A stretch of 14,065 nt of DNA. Origin: Christensenella sp. UBA5394 (lineage in GTDB: Bacteria > Bacillota > Clostridia > Christensenellales > CAG-138). The notes below the pieces were generated by a model, which was not told the origin of the DNA, ran no database searches, and was given only the letters and a program-made list of their open reading frames with translations. Positions within the stretch are counted from its first letter, which is position 1. Every line of letters begins with the position of its first letter. The position numbers and the translations under genes were made by a program. This document shows positions 1 through 9,100 of this stretch, piece by piece. The stretch covers positions 1-14,065 of the forward strand of contig DHOI01000073.1 in assembly GCA_002409725.1 (NCBI GenBank), given 5' to 3'.

Positions 1-42
1 GCCGCATTACCGCCGGTGTGGAATTTCACCACCCCCTGAAGC
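1..42 (-). promoter_or_regulatory. FMN riboswitch (RFN element), 5' part, cut by window edge
   Basis: Read on the minus strand, this stretch gives the conserved opening of the RFN aptamer: CTTCAGGGGGTGG, then TGAAATTCC, then ACACCGGCGGTAATGC. These blocks correspond to the known GGGGC..GGTG, AAUUCCC and ACCGGCGGUA segments of the FMN riboswitch. A promoter lies just upstream at 51-79. The RNA runs leftward out of the window, so the rest of the aptamer, any terminator or SD-sequestering helix, and the controlled gene are not visible. Known targets in Firmicutes are riboflavin importers (ribU) or the ribDEAH operon. Which one applies here cannot be told. Confidence 0.9.
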
Positions 43-50
43 TGGTTATA

Positions 51-79
51 AGTATACGCGAATTGGGCGCATTATGCAA
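51..79 (-). promoter_or_regulatory. Promoter driving the FMN riboswitch transcript
   Basis: On the minus strand a -35 TTGCAT (74-79) and a -10 TATACT (51-56) are separated by exactly 17 bases. Transcription would start near position 44, immediately before the conserved RFN sequence. This is the expected arrangement for a sigma-A promoter that starts a riboswitch leader. The promoter lies directly downstream of the stop codon of the dehydrogenase gene at 95. I saw no terminator between them, so some read-through from that gene is possible. Confidence 0.75.
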
Positions 80-94
80 GGGGTATATACGGCC

Positions 95-1033
95 TTATGA
101 AAAGAGGCACTTGGCCAGGCGGATGATCCGTTCATCCCGCCTGCGGATGGCCGCCGAGTCCTTTCCATCGCTGTAATCATAAAAGCCCTTTCGGCTCTTA
201 ACGCCCAGGCTCCCCTGCTCGACCAGGCCGTGCAGCAGCGGATCCGGGCCCTTAGCGGCGCTCAATTGACCGAAAAGGCGGGTGGAGACCTTGTCAAAAT
301 TATCCAGCCCGGCCAGATCTGCCGTATCGAAGGGGCCAAGGCAGGCGTAGCGCACGCCCAGGCCGTATTTCACGGTGTTATCCACATCCTCCACGCTGGC
401 AGCGCCGCTCTCCACGATGTGCAGCGCCTCGCGCAGGAGGGCAAATTGCAGCCGGTTGGTGATGAAGCCGGGGATATCCCGCTCGAGCACTACGGGCTTT
501 TTGCCGAGGAAGGTCACGATATCCACCATGGCAGCCATGGTTTCGGGTGCGGTCTTTTCGCCCTTGACCACCTCGCACAGGGGGATCAGGTGCGGCGGGT
601 TAAGCCAGTGCTGGCCGGCAAAGCGCTCCGGCCCCGTGATAGCCTCGCCGATCTCGCCTATGGAAAGGCCGGAGGTATCCGTGGCCAGGAGGGCGCCCGA
701 CGGGGCCAGCGCGGAGGCTTCTTTCCAAAAGCTTTGCTTGGCGGAGAGGTTTTCCGTGATATTCTCCAAAATGAGGAAGGCGCTTTGGAAGCAGGCTTTG
801 TCGCTGGTGTAATCGATACGCCCGAGGATGGCTTCGGCCTCGTCCGGCGAAAGCATACCCTCGGCAAGCAGGGTTTGCAGGCTGGCGGCCAGGCGGCCGC
901 GGCCCCTGGCAAGCTCATCCTCGCAGAGGTCGTAGAGGGTTACGGAAAAGCCCGCTTTGGCATATACCAGCGCCAGGGAAGCGCCCATCACGCCCGCGCC
1001 CGCGAGTACGGCCCTTTTGCCTGTGTAATCCAT
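95..1033 (-). CDS. 3-hydroxyacyl-CoA dehydrogenase family protein
   Basis: A 312-residue NAD-dependent dehydrogenase of the 3-hydroxyacyl-CoA dehydrogenase family, expected to oxidise a 3-hydroxyacyl-CoA such as 3-hydroxybutyryl-CoA or run the reverse reaction. The N-terminal Rossmann fold shows GAGVMG (12-17) with an acidic residue at the end of the second strand (D35). The catalytic His-Glu pair is visible as H142 in GQHWLNPP and E154 in PLCEVV. The second-domain motif DIPGFITNR covers 186-194, and a helical C-terminal domain follows (about 190-312). Length fits the single-domain bacterial enzymes (about 280-320). The start is supported by AAAGGGGG 7 bases upstream. It lies 24 bases after tatD and is probably cotranscribed with it. 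The HWLNPP motif differs from the HFFNP of classical butyryl-pathway Hbd, so the true substrate is uncertain. No thiolase or crotonase neighbours are seen. Related L-gulonate or carnitine dehydrogenases are alternatives. Confidence 0.85.
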   Translation of the reverse strand: MDYTGKRAVLAGAGVMGASLALVYAKAGFSVTLYDLCEDELARGRGRLAASLQTLLAEGMLSPDEAEAILGRIDYTSDKACFQSAFLILENITENLSAKQSFWKEASALAPSGALLATDTSGLSIGEIGEAITGPERFAGQHWLNPPHLIPLCEVVKGEKTAPETMAAMVDIVTFLGKKPVVLERDIPGFITNRLQFALLREALHIVESGAASVEDVDNTVKYGLGVRYACLGPFDTADLAGLDNFDKVSTRLFGQLSAAKGPDPLLHGLVEQGSLGVKSRKGFYDYSDGKDSAAIRRRDERIIRLAKCLFS

Positions 1034-1057
1034 CGTTTTTCCCCCTTTGTTTTGATA

Positions 1058-1831
1058 TCAAGCCTGCAGGCCAAAGGCCGCACAGGCGTTTTGCCAGGTG
1101 ATCTCGGCCAGATCTTCCTCCCCCACCCCGTGGATCTCGGCCAGCTTTTGCAGCACCAGCGGTAGCAGGCGGGATTCATTGCGCTCGCCCCGGTGGGGCA
1201 CGGGGGCCATGTAGGGGCAATCCGTTTCGATGAGCAAGCGTTCGAGGGGCACGGCTGCGGCGCTCTCCGCCACCTTGCGCGCGTTGTGGAAGGTCACGGA
1301 GCCGCCAAAGGCTACATACAGCCCCAGGCCTACGCATTCCTTGGCGATCTCGGGGCTGCCGGAGAAGCAATGCATCACGCCCCGAAGGCCCTGCTTATGC
1401 GCCCGCAGAATATCCATGGCGTCGCCATAGGCCTCGCGCACATGCAGCACCACGGGCAGGTTCAGCTCTCTAGCCAAAACAAGCTGCTGCTCAAAGGCCC
1501 GGCGCTGCACCTCCCGGGGATAAAAATCGTAATGATAATCCAGGCCGATCTCGCCCAGGGCCACGGCCTTATCCTCTGTGCGGAGCAGGCGGGCCAGCTC
1601 GGCCAGCGCGCCCGCATCGGCCTTGCCCGCTTCGTGCGGGTGGATGCCCAGCGCGCAGTAGATGCCCGGGTAGCCGGCGCAAAGGGCCAGCGCCTTGGAA
1701 AAATCCGCGGGGTCGCAGGCCACTTCCAATATGCGCTCAACCCCGGCTGCGAATTGCGCGGCCAAAACCTCGGCCCTATCCGGGTCGAAGCGCTCATCGT
1801 TATAGTGGGCGTGGCTGTCGAAGATGCGCAT
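1058..1831 (-). CDS. tatD: TatD family metal-dependent hydrolase (DNase)
   Basis: A 257-residue TatD-type TIM-barrel hydrolase, a cytosolic family with metal-dependent 3'-5' exonuclease or DNase activity reported for several members. The metal ligands are in place: H7 and H9 in FDSHAHY, E94 in LGEIGLDYH, H130 in VVLHVRE, H154 in MHCFSGS and D204 in ETDCPYM. Family signatures ALGIHPHE (60-67) and the final WQNA are also present, and the length is typical (about 255). The start follows the gpsA stop by only 2 bases and the SD (GAAGGA) lies inside the last codons of gpsA, so translation is probably coupled. In many Firmicutes tatD directly follows metG. Here metG lies about 7.8 kb upstream with other genes between. 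Confidence 0.95.
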   Translation of the reverse strand: MRIFDSHAHYNDERFDPDRAEVLAAQFAAGVERILEVACDPADFSKALALCAGYPGIYCALGIHPHEAGKADAGALAELARLLRTEDKAVALGEIGLDYHYDFYPREVQRRAFEQQLVLARELNLPVVLHVREAYGDAMDILRAHKQGLRGVMHCFSGSPEIAKECVGLGLYVAFGGSVTFHNARKVAESAAAVPLERLLIETDCPYMAPVPHRGERNESRLLPLVLQKLAEIHGVGEEDLAEITWQNACAAFGLQA

Positions 1832-1833
1832 AA

Positions 1834-2793
1834 TTAAAATTCCTTCTTCAGGGAGCGGGTGAAGAGTGCGTCCAGCGTTTCCTGCGGCACGGCGCTGCGG
1901 TAGATCACGGCATCTACGGCCTCGCAGATGGGAAGCTCCACCCCATAGCGCGCGCCCAGGCTCAGCAGGGCCTTCACGGTGTAGCAGCCCTCGGCCAACT
2001 TATTGAAAGGTTCCTTGCGGATCAGGGCCTCGCCATAGTGCCGGTTGTGGCTGAAAGGGGAAAAGACCGTGGCCTGGTAATCCCCCAGATGGCAAAGGCC
2101 ATAGGCGGATTGCTCGTTGCCGCCCAGGGCGGCAATCAGGTGGGCAATCTCCCGCGCGCCCCGGCTCATCAGCGCGCCCTTGAGGTTGGTGCGATCGAGC
2201 CCATCCAGCATGCCTGCGGCGATGCCGATCACATTCTTGGCAGCTGCGCCGATTTCGTTGCCCACGAGGTCTTGCCCGTAATAGAAACGAATGAGGTCGC
2301 CCTTGAAAGCTTGGATCAGGCGCTCCTTGGCCGCCTCATCCAGCGAATCGATCACCATGCAGTTGGGGATGCCGGCTACGAATTCCTGCACGTGGCCCGG
2401 CCCCAGCCAAACGGATACCGGGCAGGAGGCTGGAAGGTACTCCCCCGCGATCTCGGATAGGCGGCGGCCCGTGCCCATCTCGAGGCCCTTCATGCAAAGC
2501 ACCACGTCCTTATTTGCGGGCGAAAGGGCGGCGATCTCCCCCATGAGGGAGCGCAGGCCCTGCGAGCCGATGGAGATCACCAATATATCCGCCCGATCGA
2601 CCGCCTGCCCCAGATCGGTGTAAAGGGCCACAGAGGGCGGCAGGGTCACGGAGCCGTTGCTGCGCGTTTCCATAAAGGCGGCCAGGCGGGGGGAATCCGG
2701 CCTGCCGCAGAGGGCCACCCGGTGGCCCAACCTGTCGAGATACCAAGCGAGAAAGCCACCCCACCGGCCGCAGCCGATTATTGAAACATTCAT
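1834..2793 (-). CDS. gpsA: Divergent NAD(P)H-dependent glycerol-3-phosphate dehydrogenase
   Basis: A 319-residue GpsA-family protein. The family reduces dihydroxyacetone phosphate to sn-glycerol 3-phosphate for phospholipid synthesis in the cytosol. The Rossmann motif GCGRWG is at 7-12, the SKGLE-equivalent CMKGLE at 100-105, the catalytic lysine in EIGAAAKNV at K186, the C-terminal-domain motif LGDYQAT at 236-242 with D238, and EG..T.KAL at 268-275. It departs from the family in places: the usual GPS(F/H)A reads GPGHVQEF (131-138), and the substrate-binding SRNR reads SHNR (248-251), giving H249 where an arginine is normal. It could therefore be a paralog with altered activity rather than the main GpsA. 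GGGAG lies about 14 bases before the ATG, a somewhat long spacing. The 119-base gap before it (2794-2912) is A+T-rich near the gene, with a GATAAT box but no matching -35, so I could not assign a promoter. Confidence 0.8.
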   Translation of the reverse strand: MNVSIIGCGRWGGFLAWYLDRLGHRVALCGRPDSPRLAAFMETRSNGSVTLPPSVALYTDLGQAVDRADILVISIGSQGLRSLMGEIAALSPANKDVVLCMKGLEMGTGRRLSEIAGEYLPASCPVSVWLGPGHVQEFVAGIPNCMVIDSLDEAAKERLIQAFKGDLIRFYYGQDLVGNEIGAAAKNVIGIAAGMLDGLDRTNLKGALMSRGAREIAHLIAALGGNEQSAYGLCHLGDYQATVFSPFSHNRHYGEALIRKEPFNKLAEGCYTVKALLSLGARYGVELPICEAVDAVIYRSAVPQETLDALFTRSLKKEF

Positions 2794-2912
2794 GTATGTA
2801 TACTACTCCCAACTAAAATAGAATTATCTTTACGTTCTTTTTACCGCCCGCCCGTGTTTACCTCCACCCTGCCTGGCGGCAGAACCCCCTCCGAAAACCG
2901 ATCCCTTTTTTA

Positions 2913-4649
2913 TTACGCCTCTACGCGGAATTGATAGTTATAGAGGGCGGCGTAGGTAGCGCCCAGGGCCATAAGCTCGCTGTGCGTGCCCCGCTCGGTG
3001 ACGCCGCCCTTGGTGAGCACGGCGATCTCATCCGCTTGCTTGATGGTGCTGAGGCGGTGGGCCACGATGATGCAGGTGCGGCCCCGGCTCAATTGCGCAA
3101 GGGATTTTTGGATCAGCATCTCGGTCTCATTATCCAGGGCGCTGGTGGCCTCATCCAAAATGAGGATGGCGGGGTTTTTGAGGAAGACCCGGGCAATGGA
3201 GATGCGCTGGCGCTGGCCGCCGCTAAGCTTCAGGCCCCGCTCGCCCACGTTGGTATCATACCCATCCTCCAAGGTCATGATGTGATCATGGATGTTGGCC
3301 TTTTTGGCTGCTTCGATGATATCCTCGTCCGTAGCGTCCAAATCGCCGTAGGCGATGTTTTCGCGGATGCTGCCGTTAAAGAGGAACACATCCTGCGCCA
3401 CGATGCCGATGTTGCGCCGAAGCGAAGCCCGGGTAAGGGAGCGGATATCGTGGCCGTCTATGGTGATGGCCCCGGCATCCACATCGTAAAAGCGAGGGAT
3501 CAGGTTGCAGAGCGTCGTTTTGCCGCCGCCGCTGGGGCCCACCAGGGCCAGGGTGCGGCCGGCCGGAATATCCAGCGTCAGGCCCGAGATCACCCGGCTC
3601 TCGTGATCCAGCGCATCGCTGTTCTCATAGCGGAAGGAAACGCCCTCAAAGCGGATGTGGCCTTTGAGCCTGCCCGCATCCATCGCCTTGGGATCTTCAT
3701 CCTCGGGGGCCTCGTCCATCACCTCGACGAAGCGGGCAAAGCCGGTCATGCCGTTTTGCAGCTGCTCGAACATGGTGATGAACTTATTGATGGGCTTGAG
3801 GAACATGTTGATATAGAGCAGGAAGGCGGCAAAATCGCCCGCATTGATTGCGCCTCGGAAGAAGAACAGGCCGCCGCCGCACAGAACGATTAGGTAGAGG
3901 GCATCCGTGAGGAAGCCGGAGCCGGAAAAGAACCAGGCCATGGCCCTGTAGGAGGCGGCCTTGGCCGAGATAAAGAGGCTGTTGGCCATGTCAAACTTGG
4001 AATTCTCATGCGCCTCGCCGCTGTAGGCCCGGGATACGCGCATGCCGGCGATGGCGGTTTCCACCCCGGCATTAATATCCGCGGTCTGCACGCGGGACTC
4101 CTTAAAGGCGTCCTGCATATTCTTGCGGGCGCTGATGGCAAACCAAACCACAAAGGGCACGGCCGCAAAGGCCAGGAGTGTGAGCGGTAAATTAATTGTG
4201 GAGAGCATGATAAAGGAGCCGATCAGCAAAATGCAGGAGAGGAAAATATCCTCCGGCCCGTGGTGGGCCAGCTCGGATACATCCTGCAAATCGTTAATCA
4301 TGCGGCTCATGATGGCGCCCGTTTTATTTTCATCGAAGAAGGCAAAGGGCAGGCGCTGCAAATGGCGGAACATATCACGCCGCATGTCCCCCTGGATGCC
4401 CACGCCCACCATGTGGCCCCAATACTGCACCACATAAGAGAGGGCCGCCTTCACCAGGTAAATAGCCAGGAGCGCCCCGGCCCAAAGGAGCAGCAGCCTA
4501 AGGTTTTGCTCCGGCACGTATATGTTGATAATATTGCGGGCGATGATGGGGTAAAACAGATCGCACAGCGCCACTACGAAGGCGCAGCACATATCGAGGG
4601 CAAAGAGCTTGCTATGGGGCTTGTAATAAGCGATAAAGCGTTTGAGCAT
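2913..4649 (-). CDS. ABC exporter, fused permease and ATPase half-transporter
   Basis: A 578-residue type IV ABC exporter subunit (MsbA/BmrA-like), expected to dimerise and export a lipid, drug or peptide using ATP. Residues about 15-310 hold the six-helix transmembrane domain and about 330-570 the nucleotide-binding domain. ATPase motifs are complete: Walker A GPSGGGKTT (371-379), Q-loop Q419, signature LSGGQ (475-479), Walker B ILILDE (495-500) and H-loop H531. There is no N-terminal peptidase domain. The frame stays open upstream to 4820, but that part overlaps the DUF4956 gene and looks non-coding. The ATG at 4649 is preceded by AAAGGG 9 bases upstream and begins like family members (MLKRFIAYYKPH). 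It lies 94 bases after the DUF4956 gene, with a hairpin between. The substrate is unknown, and cotranscription with the CotH/VTC genes is possible but unproven. A heterodimer partner is not present. Confidence 0.93.
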   Translation of the reverse strand: MLKRFIAYYKPHSKLFALDMCCAFVVALCDLFYPIIARNIINIYVPEQNLRLLLLWAGALLAIYLVKAALSYVVQYWGHMVGVGIQGDMRRDMFRHLQRLPFAFFDENKTGAIMSRMINDLQDVSELAHHGPEDIFLSCILLIGSFIMLSTINLPLTLLAFAAVPFVVWFAISARKNMQDAFKESRVQTADINAGVETAIAGMRVSRAYSGEAHENSKFDMANSLFISAKAASYRAMAWFFSGSGFLTDALYLIVLCGGGLFFFRGAINAGDFAAFLLYINMFLKPINKFITMFEQLQNGMTGFARFVEVMDEAPEDEDPKAMDAGRLKGHIRFEGVSFRYENSDALDHESRVISGLTLDIPAGRTLALVGPSGGGKTTLCNLIPRFYDVDAGAITIDGHDIRSLTRASLRRNIGIVAQDVFLFNGSIRENIAYGDLDATDEDIIEAAKKANIHDHIMTLEDGYDTNVGERGLKLSGGQRQRISIARVFLKNPAILILDEATSALDNETEMLIQKSLAQLSRGRTCIIVAHRLSTIKQADEIAVLTKGGVTERGTHSELMALGATYAALYNYQFRVEA

Positions 4650-4680
4650 ATTAGCGAACCCTTTCGAATGGTAGCAAACA

Positions 4681-4701
4681 CGGCGCATACAAAATGCGCC
4701 G
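4681..4701 (-). terminator. 8-bp perfect hairpin before the ABC exporter gene
   Basis: Arms CGGCGCAT (4681-4688) and ATGCGCCG (4694-4701) pair perfectly around a 5-base loop. The hairpin sits in the 94-base gap between the DUF4956 gene and the ABC gene, about 31 bases before the ABC start. On the minus strand the bases after the hairpin are TGTTTGCT, only a weak U-tract. It may thus be a weak terminator or attenuator, or an mRNA processing or stability element that separates expression of the two parts. I do not regard it as a proven terminator. Confidence 0.4.
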
Positions 4702-4743
4702 CGAAAAAAGCGAGGACTAAGGCAGCGGCTGCCAAGGGGGCGA

Positions 4744-5394
4744 TTAGGAGACCATATCCCCCTGGTAGGAGATGAGGCTGGCGTCGTATACGCCATCCAC
4801 TCGCAGGAATTTTTCCACAAAACCGGTCTCGTTATCCTTCAAGCGCATCTCGAGCGTCATCTCAATGCCGTCGCGCTGGGCGGTTTTGCTACGCATGCGC
4901 GCACCGGGCAGTTGCTTGACCATCTGCTTTATCGCACCCGAGGCTGCCTCGTTATAGTGCAGCACCAAAAGATAGGGCATGCTGGAGCGCACCTTGAAGG
5001 CGGAGATCAGCAGCACGAAGATGCCGATCAGCGCCCCGCCGATCAGGGCCACATCATAAAAGCTGGCGCCCAGGGCCACGCCCTCGCCAACGGCCCAGAA
5101 GAGGAAGCCGGTATCTACCGGGTCCTTGATCGCGGTGCGGTAACGGATGATGGAGAGCGCGCCCACCATGCCGAGGCTCAGCGTGAGGTTGGTGGTGATG
5201 AGCATCAGCATCAGGGTGGTGACCAGGGTGATCATGATGAGGGTCACGTTGAAATTGCGTGAGTACATCACACCACCAAAGGTCTTTTTATAGATGAAGA
5301 AGATATACAGACCCACCAACAGGGCCAGGCCCAGGGAAAACACCACCTGGAGGGGGTTGAAGTTAACGGTGAAAAGGGACTGCAGGTTGAACAT
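4744..5394 (-). CDS. DUF4956 domain-containing membrane protein
   Basis: A 216-residue integral membrane protein that I recognise as the DUF4956 family, of unknown biochemical function. Hydrophobic segments lie at about 15-34, 49-70, 71-83, 96-112 and 114-133. A strongly conserved stretch GALSIIRYR (78-86) followed by T.IKDP..T.FLFW lies between helices and may line a pore or bind phosphate (inference from its arginines and lysine). Residues about 138-216 form a soluble mixed alpha/beta domain on one membrane face. The start is set by a perfect AAGGAGG 6 bases upstream. It follows the VTC gene by 67 bases. In other Firmicutes DUF4956 genes are commonly found beside VTC-domain and CotH genes, as here, which suggests a membrane partner for the VTC enzyme. 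Confidence 0.88.
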   Translation of the reverse strand: MFNLQSLFTVNFNPLQVVFSLGLALLVGLYIFFIYKKTFGGVMYSRNFNVTLIMITLVTTLMLMLITTNLTLSLGMVGALSIIRYRTAIKDPVDTGFLFWAVGEGVALGASFYDVALIGGALIGIFVLLISAFKVRSSMPYLLVLHYNEAASGAIKQMVKQLPGARMRSKTAQRDGIEMTLEMRLKDNETGFVEKFLRVDGVYDASLISYQGDMVS

Positions 5395-5461
5395 GGATGA
5401 CCTCCTTATGGGAACCTCGGGGGAGATTTCGATTTATTTTTATTTGGCTTGCGGGCCGGGG

Positions 5462-6160
5462 CTATACCTCGTATTTGCGGCAGAGGCAGTATTTGCTGAT
5501 GGCGCTGCGCGCGTGCGACCCGCATTGGATCAGGTCGCGGATGTAGGCCGGCAGGTGCTCGTTGAACTTGACCTCCATCACCATATCATAGCCCTCCAGC
5601 ACGGGGAAGGTGGCTACGCTTTGCTCGAAGATGCGCGTATCCCGCATGCCGGTATGCAGGTTTTTATCGAAGGTGACGCGCACATTCTGGAAGGGGTAAA
5701 TATAGGCCTCGCGGTCATAATCCACCAGCACCGTGGGCTTTAAATAGCTGGTGGTGAAAGCGCGGAACATTTGGAGGGCGAAAGGCTCGCGCTTCTCCAG
5801 CAAAAAACGATAGTTTCCAGCAAGGAGCATATCACATTCGGGCCTGGAAAGCGAGAGGGATTGCTTATAAATATAGCTCTCTTTTTTGTGCTTGCGCTCC
5901 AGCTTGCCCCCGTCCTGGCCCATGTTGTAGATGCGCAGGCGGATCTTGTCGCGGTCGTCGTTTCCGCGCATCTTTTCGCGGAAGGCGCTATCCATCGGGT
6001 CGTCGAAATAGAGGCTGCGGATAAAGTATTCGCCACCGTTATCCCGGGCGTTGGGGTCCAGCTCCATGGTGAGGCGCAGGCGGTTGGAGAGCAGGGTATA
6101 CTCGCCCTGGCTGAGGAAATACTTCAGCTCGTGGCGGTATTGTGGCTTGGCTGTTTTCAT
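5462..6160 (-). CDS. VTC-domain polyphosphate polymerase family protein
   Basis: A 232-residue stand-alone VTC domain, the triphosphate-tunnel fold found in yeast Vtc4, which makes polyphosphate from ATP. The tunnel residues expected for phosphate binding are visible: RHELKY with K13, IRSLYFDD (47-54), RLR (74-76), KLERKHK (86-92), DYDREAY with R150, VRVTFD with R161, EVKF with E196 and K198, and SAISKY with K223. The basic residues alternate along strands and the acidic metal ligand is E196, so an active enzyme is plausible. No transmembrane segment or SPX domain is present, so it would act in the cytosol, perhaps at the membrane through the DUF4956 partner. Its ATG overlaps the CotH stop by 4 bases (ATGA), indicating translational coupling. 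Whether it makes polyphosphate or another product is not shown by sequence. Confidence 0.9.
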   Translation of the reverse strand: MKTAKPQYRHELKYFLSQGEYTLLSNRLRLTMELDPNARDNGGEYFIRSLYFDDPMDSAFREKMRGNDDRDKIRLRIYNMGQDGGKLERKHKKESYIYKQSLSLSRPECDMLLAGNYRFLLEKREPFALQMFRAFTTSYLKPTVLVDYDREAYIYPFQNVRVTFDKNLHTGMRDTRIFEQSVATFPVLEGYDMVMEVKFNEHLPAYIRDLIQCGSHARSAISKYCLCRKYEV

Positions 6161-9100
6161 GCGCCGAACACCTCCTGCATGTAAGAATCGGATAGGCCGA
6201 AGCCGCTTTGCAGCTGCTTTTTGATGGCCGCGGGCCGCTTTTGGGCAAATTCCCGCAAAAATGCCACCTCGGATTGGAATTTTTCATAGGTGCCGAGGTT
6301 CTCAGCCGGCTGCTTTTCGCCCATAAAGGTGCTTTGGTTGAATTTATCCCGCTCGCGGGTAATCTCAGGCTCCACGCTGGCGGCCAGCTCGTCGATCAGG
6401 CTGGTTACCCGCTCCGGCGTAAAGGCCGTGTTCAAAAGCTCTGCGAAACGGCGCACAAAGGCATCCTTCCAGCCGGTATTGTTGAGCATAGCGTTGAACA
6501 GGGTGCGGGCCGCGGTATTGCCCTCCCGGCGGTAGGCCAGGGTATCGTGGTCGATCTTGCCCGTGTTGAAGCCCCAGCAAAAATCATAGAAGATCCACGT
6601 CCACTTGCCGCCCGGCAGCTTGTAATACTGCGCGTTGTAAGTATCGGTATTGCCGGTGTAAATCTCACAGATCATGTAATCCATAAAGCTGTCCACATCC
6701 ATCTGCGAGGCCACATATTCATAGGCCTGGGCCTGGGAAAGGTCGTTGCTCTTCACGTAATCCATCAGCGCCTGCCATTCCGCCCTGGAGCCGTGGGAGA
6801 TCATCGAGTCGTTCGTGGCGTCTCCCTTTAACAGGTCGATGTTCTCCGTATCCTCCACGCCTGCGTGCTGGGCTACGAAGAAGCGGCTGCGCTTCTCTTT
6901 GAGAAAGTATACGCCCCAATATTCGCCGTTGAGATAAAGCACATAGGGCTTATACGCCTGGTTGAGCACGCGGATATTCATGCCCTCCAGGAGGCCCGTT
7001 GCCAGCTCGTCGCGGATCTTGCTGCGGTTTTGATCCTGCGCACCGGCGCGCAGGGTGATGGATTTATATTCGGCGAAATCCCGATTGGCAAAGAATTTAT
7101 ACTGCATGCGGCTTTTGCCGTATTCCGCCCGAGCAGTGATGTTGAAGCCCTTTTGCGCCCGGCCCCGGCCAAAGCTGCCCGAGATGCGGATATCCACATT
7201 CTGGCTAAAAACTTCCTTGCCGCTTTCGTCAAAGAGCCCCAAACTGGCGGCCCGTTCCCAGTTGGCGTCCCGTTGTTCCTCGGAGAGGAATTTGGACTTA
7301 TAATAGAGGGCGCTCTCCAGCACCTTGCCAAAGGGGGTGGCGTCCGGGTCGAAGTTTTCGCCTGTGGCGTAGATGCCGGTTTTGCTGTTCCATAAATTAT
7401 CCGGATCCGTCACCAGCGTAACCACAGGCAAGCTGTGGTTCACACCGTCCCCTTTCAAGAGGAAGGTACCGCTAGCGCTAAAGCCCGTGAGGTAGCCATC
7501 CCGTAGGGCGATGGCGCGAATGACCGTGTTTTTCGTGGCCTGAATGGGGCCGCTATAGGCGGGGCTGTTCGCGGTAGGGGTGGTGCAGTCCGTGGTGTAG
7601 TGGATTGTCTCCCCTTCGCCTGCCGTCAGCTCGATGGCCACGCTGCTCTCGTAAATGCCGGGGGTAGTGATAAAGCGCGGCTGGGCGGTGATGCCCGCGT
7701 AGCCGCTGCCGTTCGCCGCACCAGGCGTAGGCTCCGTATAATAGGCCCGCTCATCCTCAGGGCTCCTGCCGTAGCTAACATCCGGCTGAAAGAGGCCCGC
7801 GCTGAGCTTATCGACCAATGTGCCGTTCGGATCGAACAAAAAGAGGTTTTCACCTGCCGCGCTGACGCTGAAATTCAGATGCAGGTCATTTTTTTTTTGC
7901 CCATCGGCCTGATTGAGGCCCGATGCATAGACAACCAGGTATTCATCCGGCTCCAGGGTAACCTCTGGGAAGACCCACTTGGCCGGGTTTTTCGGGTTGT
8001 TGGAAAGGCCGTAGCCAGCCAGGTTCACGGCTGCCGAGGAAGCGTTATGCACCTCCACCCAGTCGTAATAGTTGCCGTCCGCCGCCTTTTTGCCGCTTTG
8101 GTTGCTGCCCAGCATTTCGGAGATGTACACATCCCCCAGCGGCAGCTTGTTGGCGGACAAAGCAGCCGTATAGCCTGCGCCTGTGTTGGGATAGCCGGGG
8201 CTGGGCTGGGCGCACGGCGCAAAAGCGCCGCTGCCATCCGGCATGCGGGCCATGGAGATATCCGTTTCCTGCTTTTGGTAGGAGAAGCTATCGAGTATCT
8301 TGCCGTTTGGGCTTGACAGCACCACATCCTCCTTGTAAGCCCGCAGGGAGAAGGGCGCGTGCAGCTCGCCCTCGATCAGGCCCTCGTTGCCGGAGCAGAG
8401 AATCAGTAGATACCCGCCCGCAGGAATGCTTGTCCCCTGCGGCAGCTGGTACTTCATGGGTTGGGTGAGGTTGTCGCTGATGCCGAAGCCGGAAAGATCC
8501 ACCTGTGCATCGGTGCTGTTGTAAAGCTCGATCCAATCGCAATAGCTGCCATCCGCCGCTCGAAAGGAAGTGGCGTTGGAGGCCAGAAATTCGTTGATAT
8601 ATACGCCGATATCCTCGGTTTCGTGCAGGCCGGCCTCAAAGGCGGCTGCGCCTTCCTCGGTATTCGGGTAGCCGGGGCTGGGCTTCATCTCCTGCCAAGC
8701 GCCGCTTTCATCGAGGGCCAAAGTCATGCCCGCGGCCACGGCTTTGAGGCTGATGCTCGATAGCGCTTTGCCTGCGGAATTGAAAAAGGCCAGCTCATCC
8801 CGGGCGCTGAGGCGGAAGGCCGCGTGCAGTGGCGTTTCCGCTTCACCGGAGCAGTAGATCACGATATATTCCCCCGGCTCCAATCTGGTGCCGCTGGGAA
8901 ATACATATTTGCCGCCTTCGATGAGGCTGTCCGAAAGGCCGTAGCCGGAAAGATCCACCGTTTTATCCGATGGGTTATAAAGCTCCACCCAATCCGGGAA
9001 GTTACCCAGCTCATCCGGCACGGAGCCTTTGTTACTGGTCATTACTTCATTTATGCGCACGGAAACAGAAGCCGGGGAATCCCCGCTTTGCTTGTCAAGG

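Noticed and set aside
230..1165. Long plus-strand open frame of 311 codons opposite the dehydrogenase gene
   Set aside because: It is antisense to a gene with clear catalytic motifs, shows no family resemblance and is explained by G+C-rich codon bias.
2869..2882. Hairpin CTGCC / GGCAG in the gap between the ABC gene and gpsA as a terminator
   Set aside because: It has only 5 base pairs and no T-run on either strand. ABC-gpsA cotranscription remains possible.
4650..4820. N-terminal extension of 57 residues on the ABC exporter
   Set aside because: It overlaps the DUF4956 gene and crosses a hairpin, and it has no ABC-like sequence. The ATG at 4649 has an SD and a family-like N-terminus.
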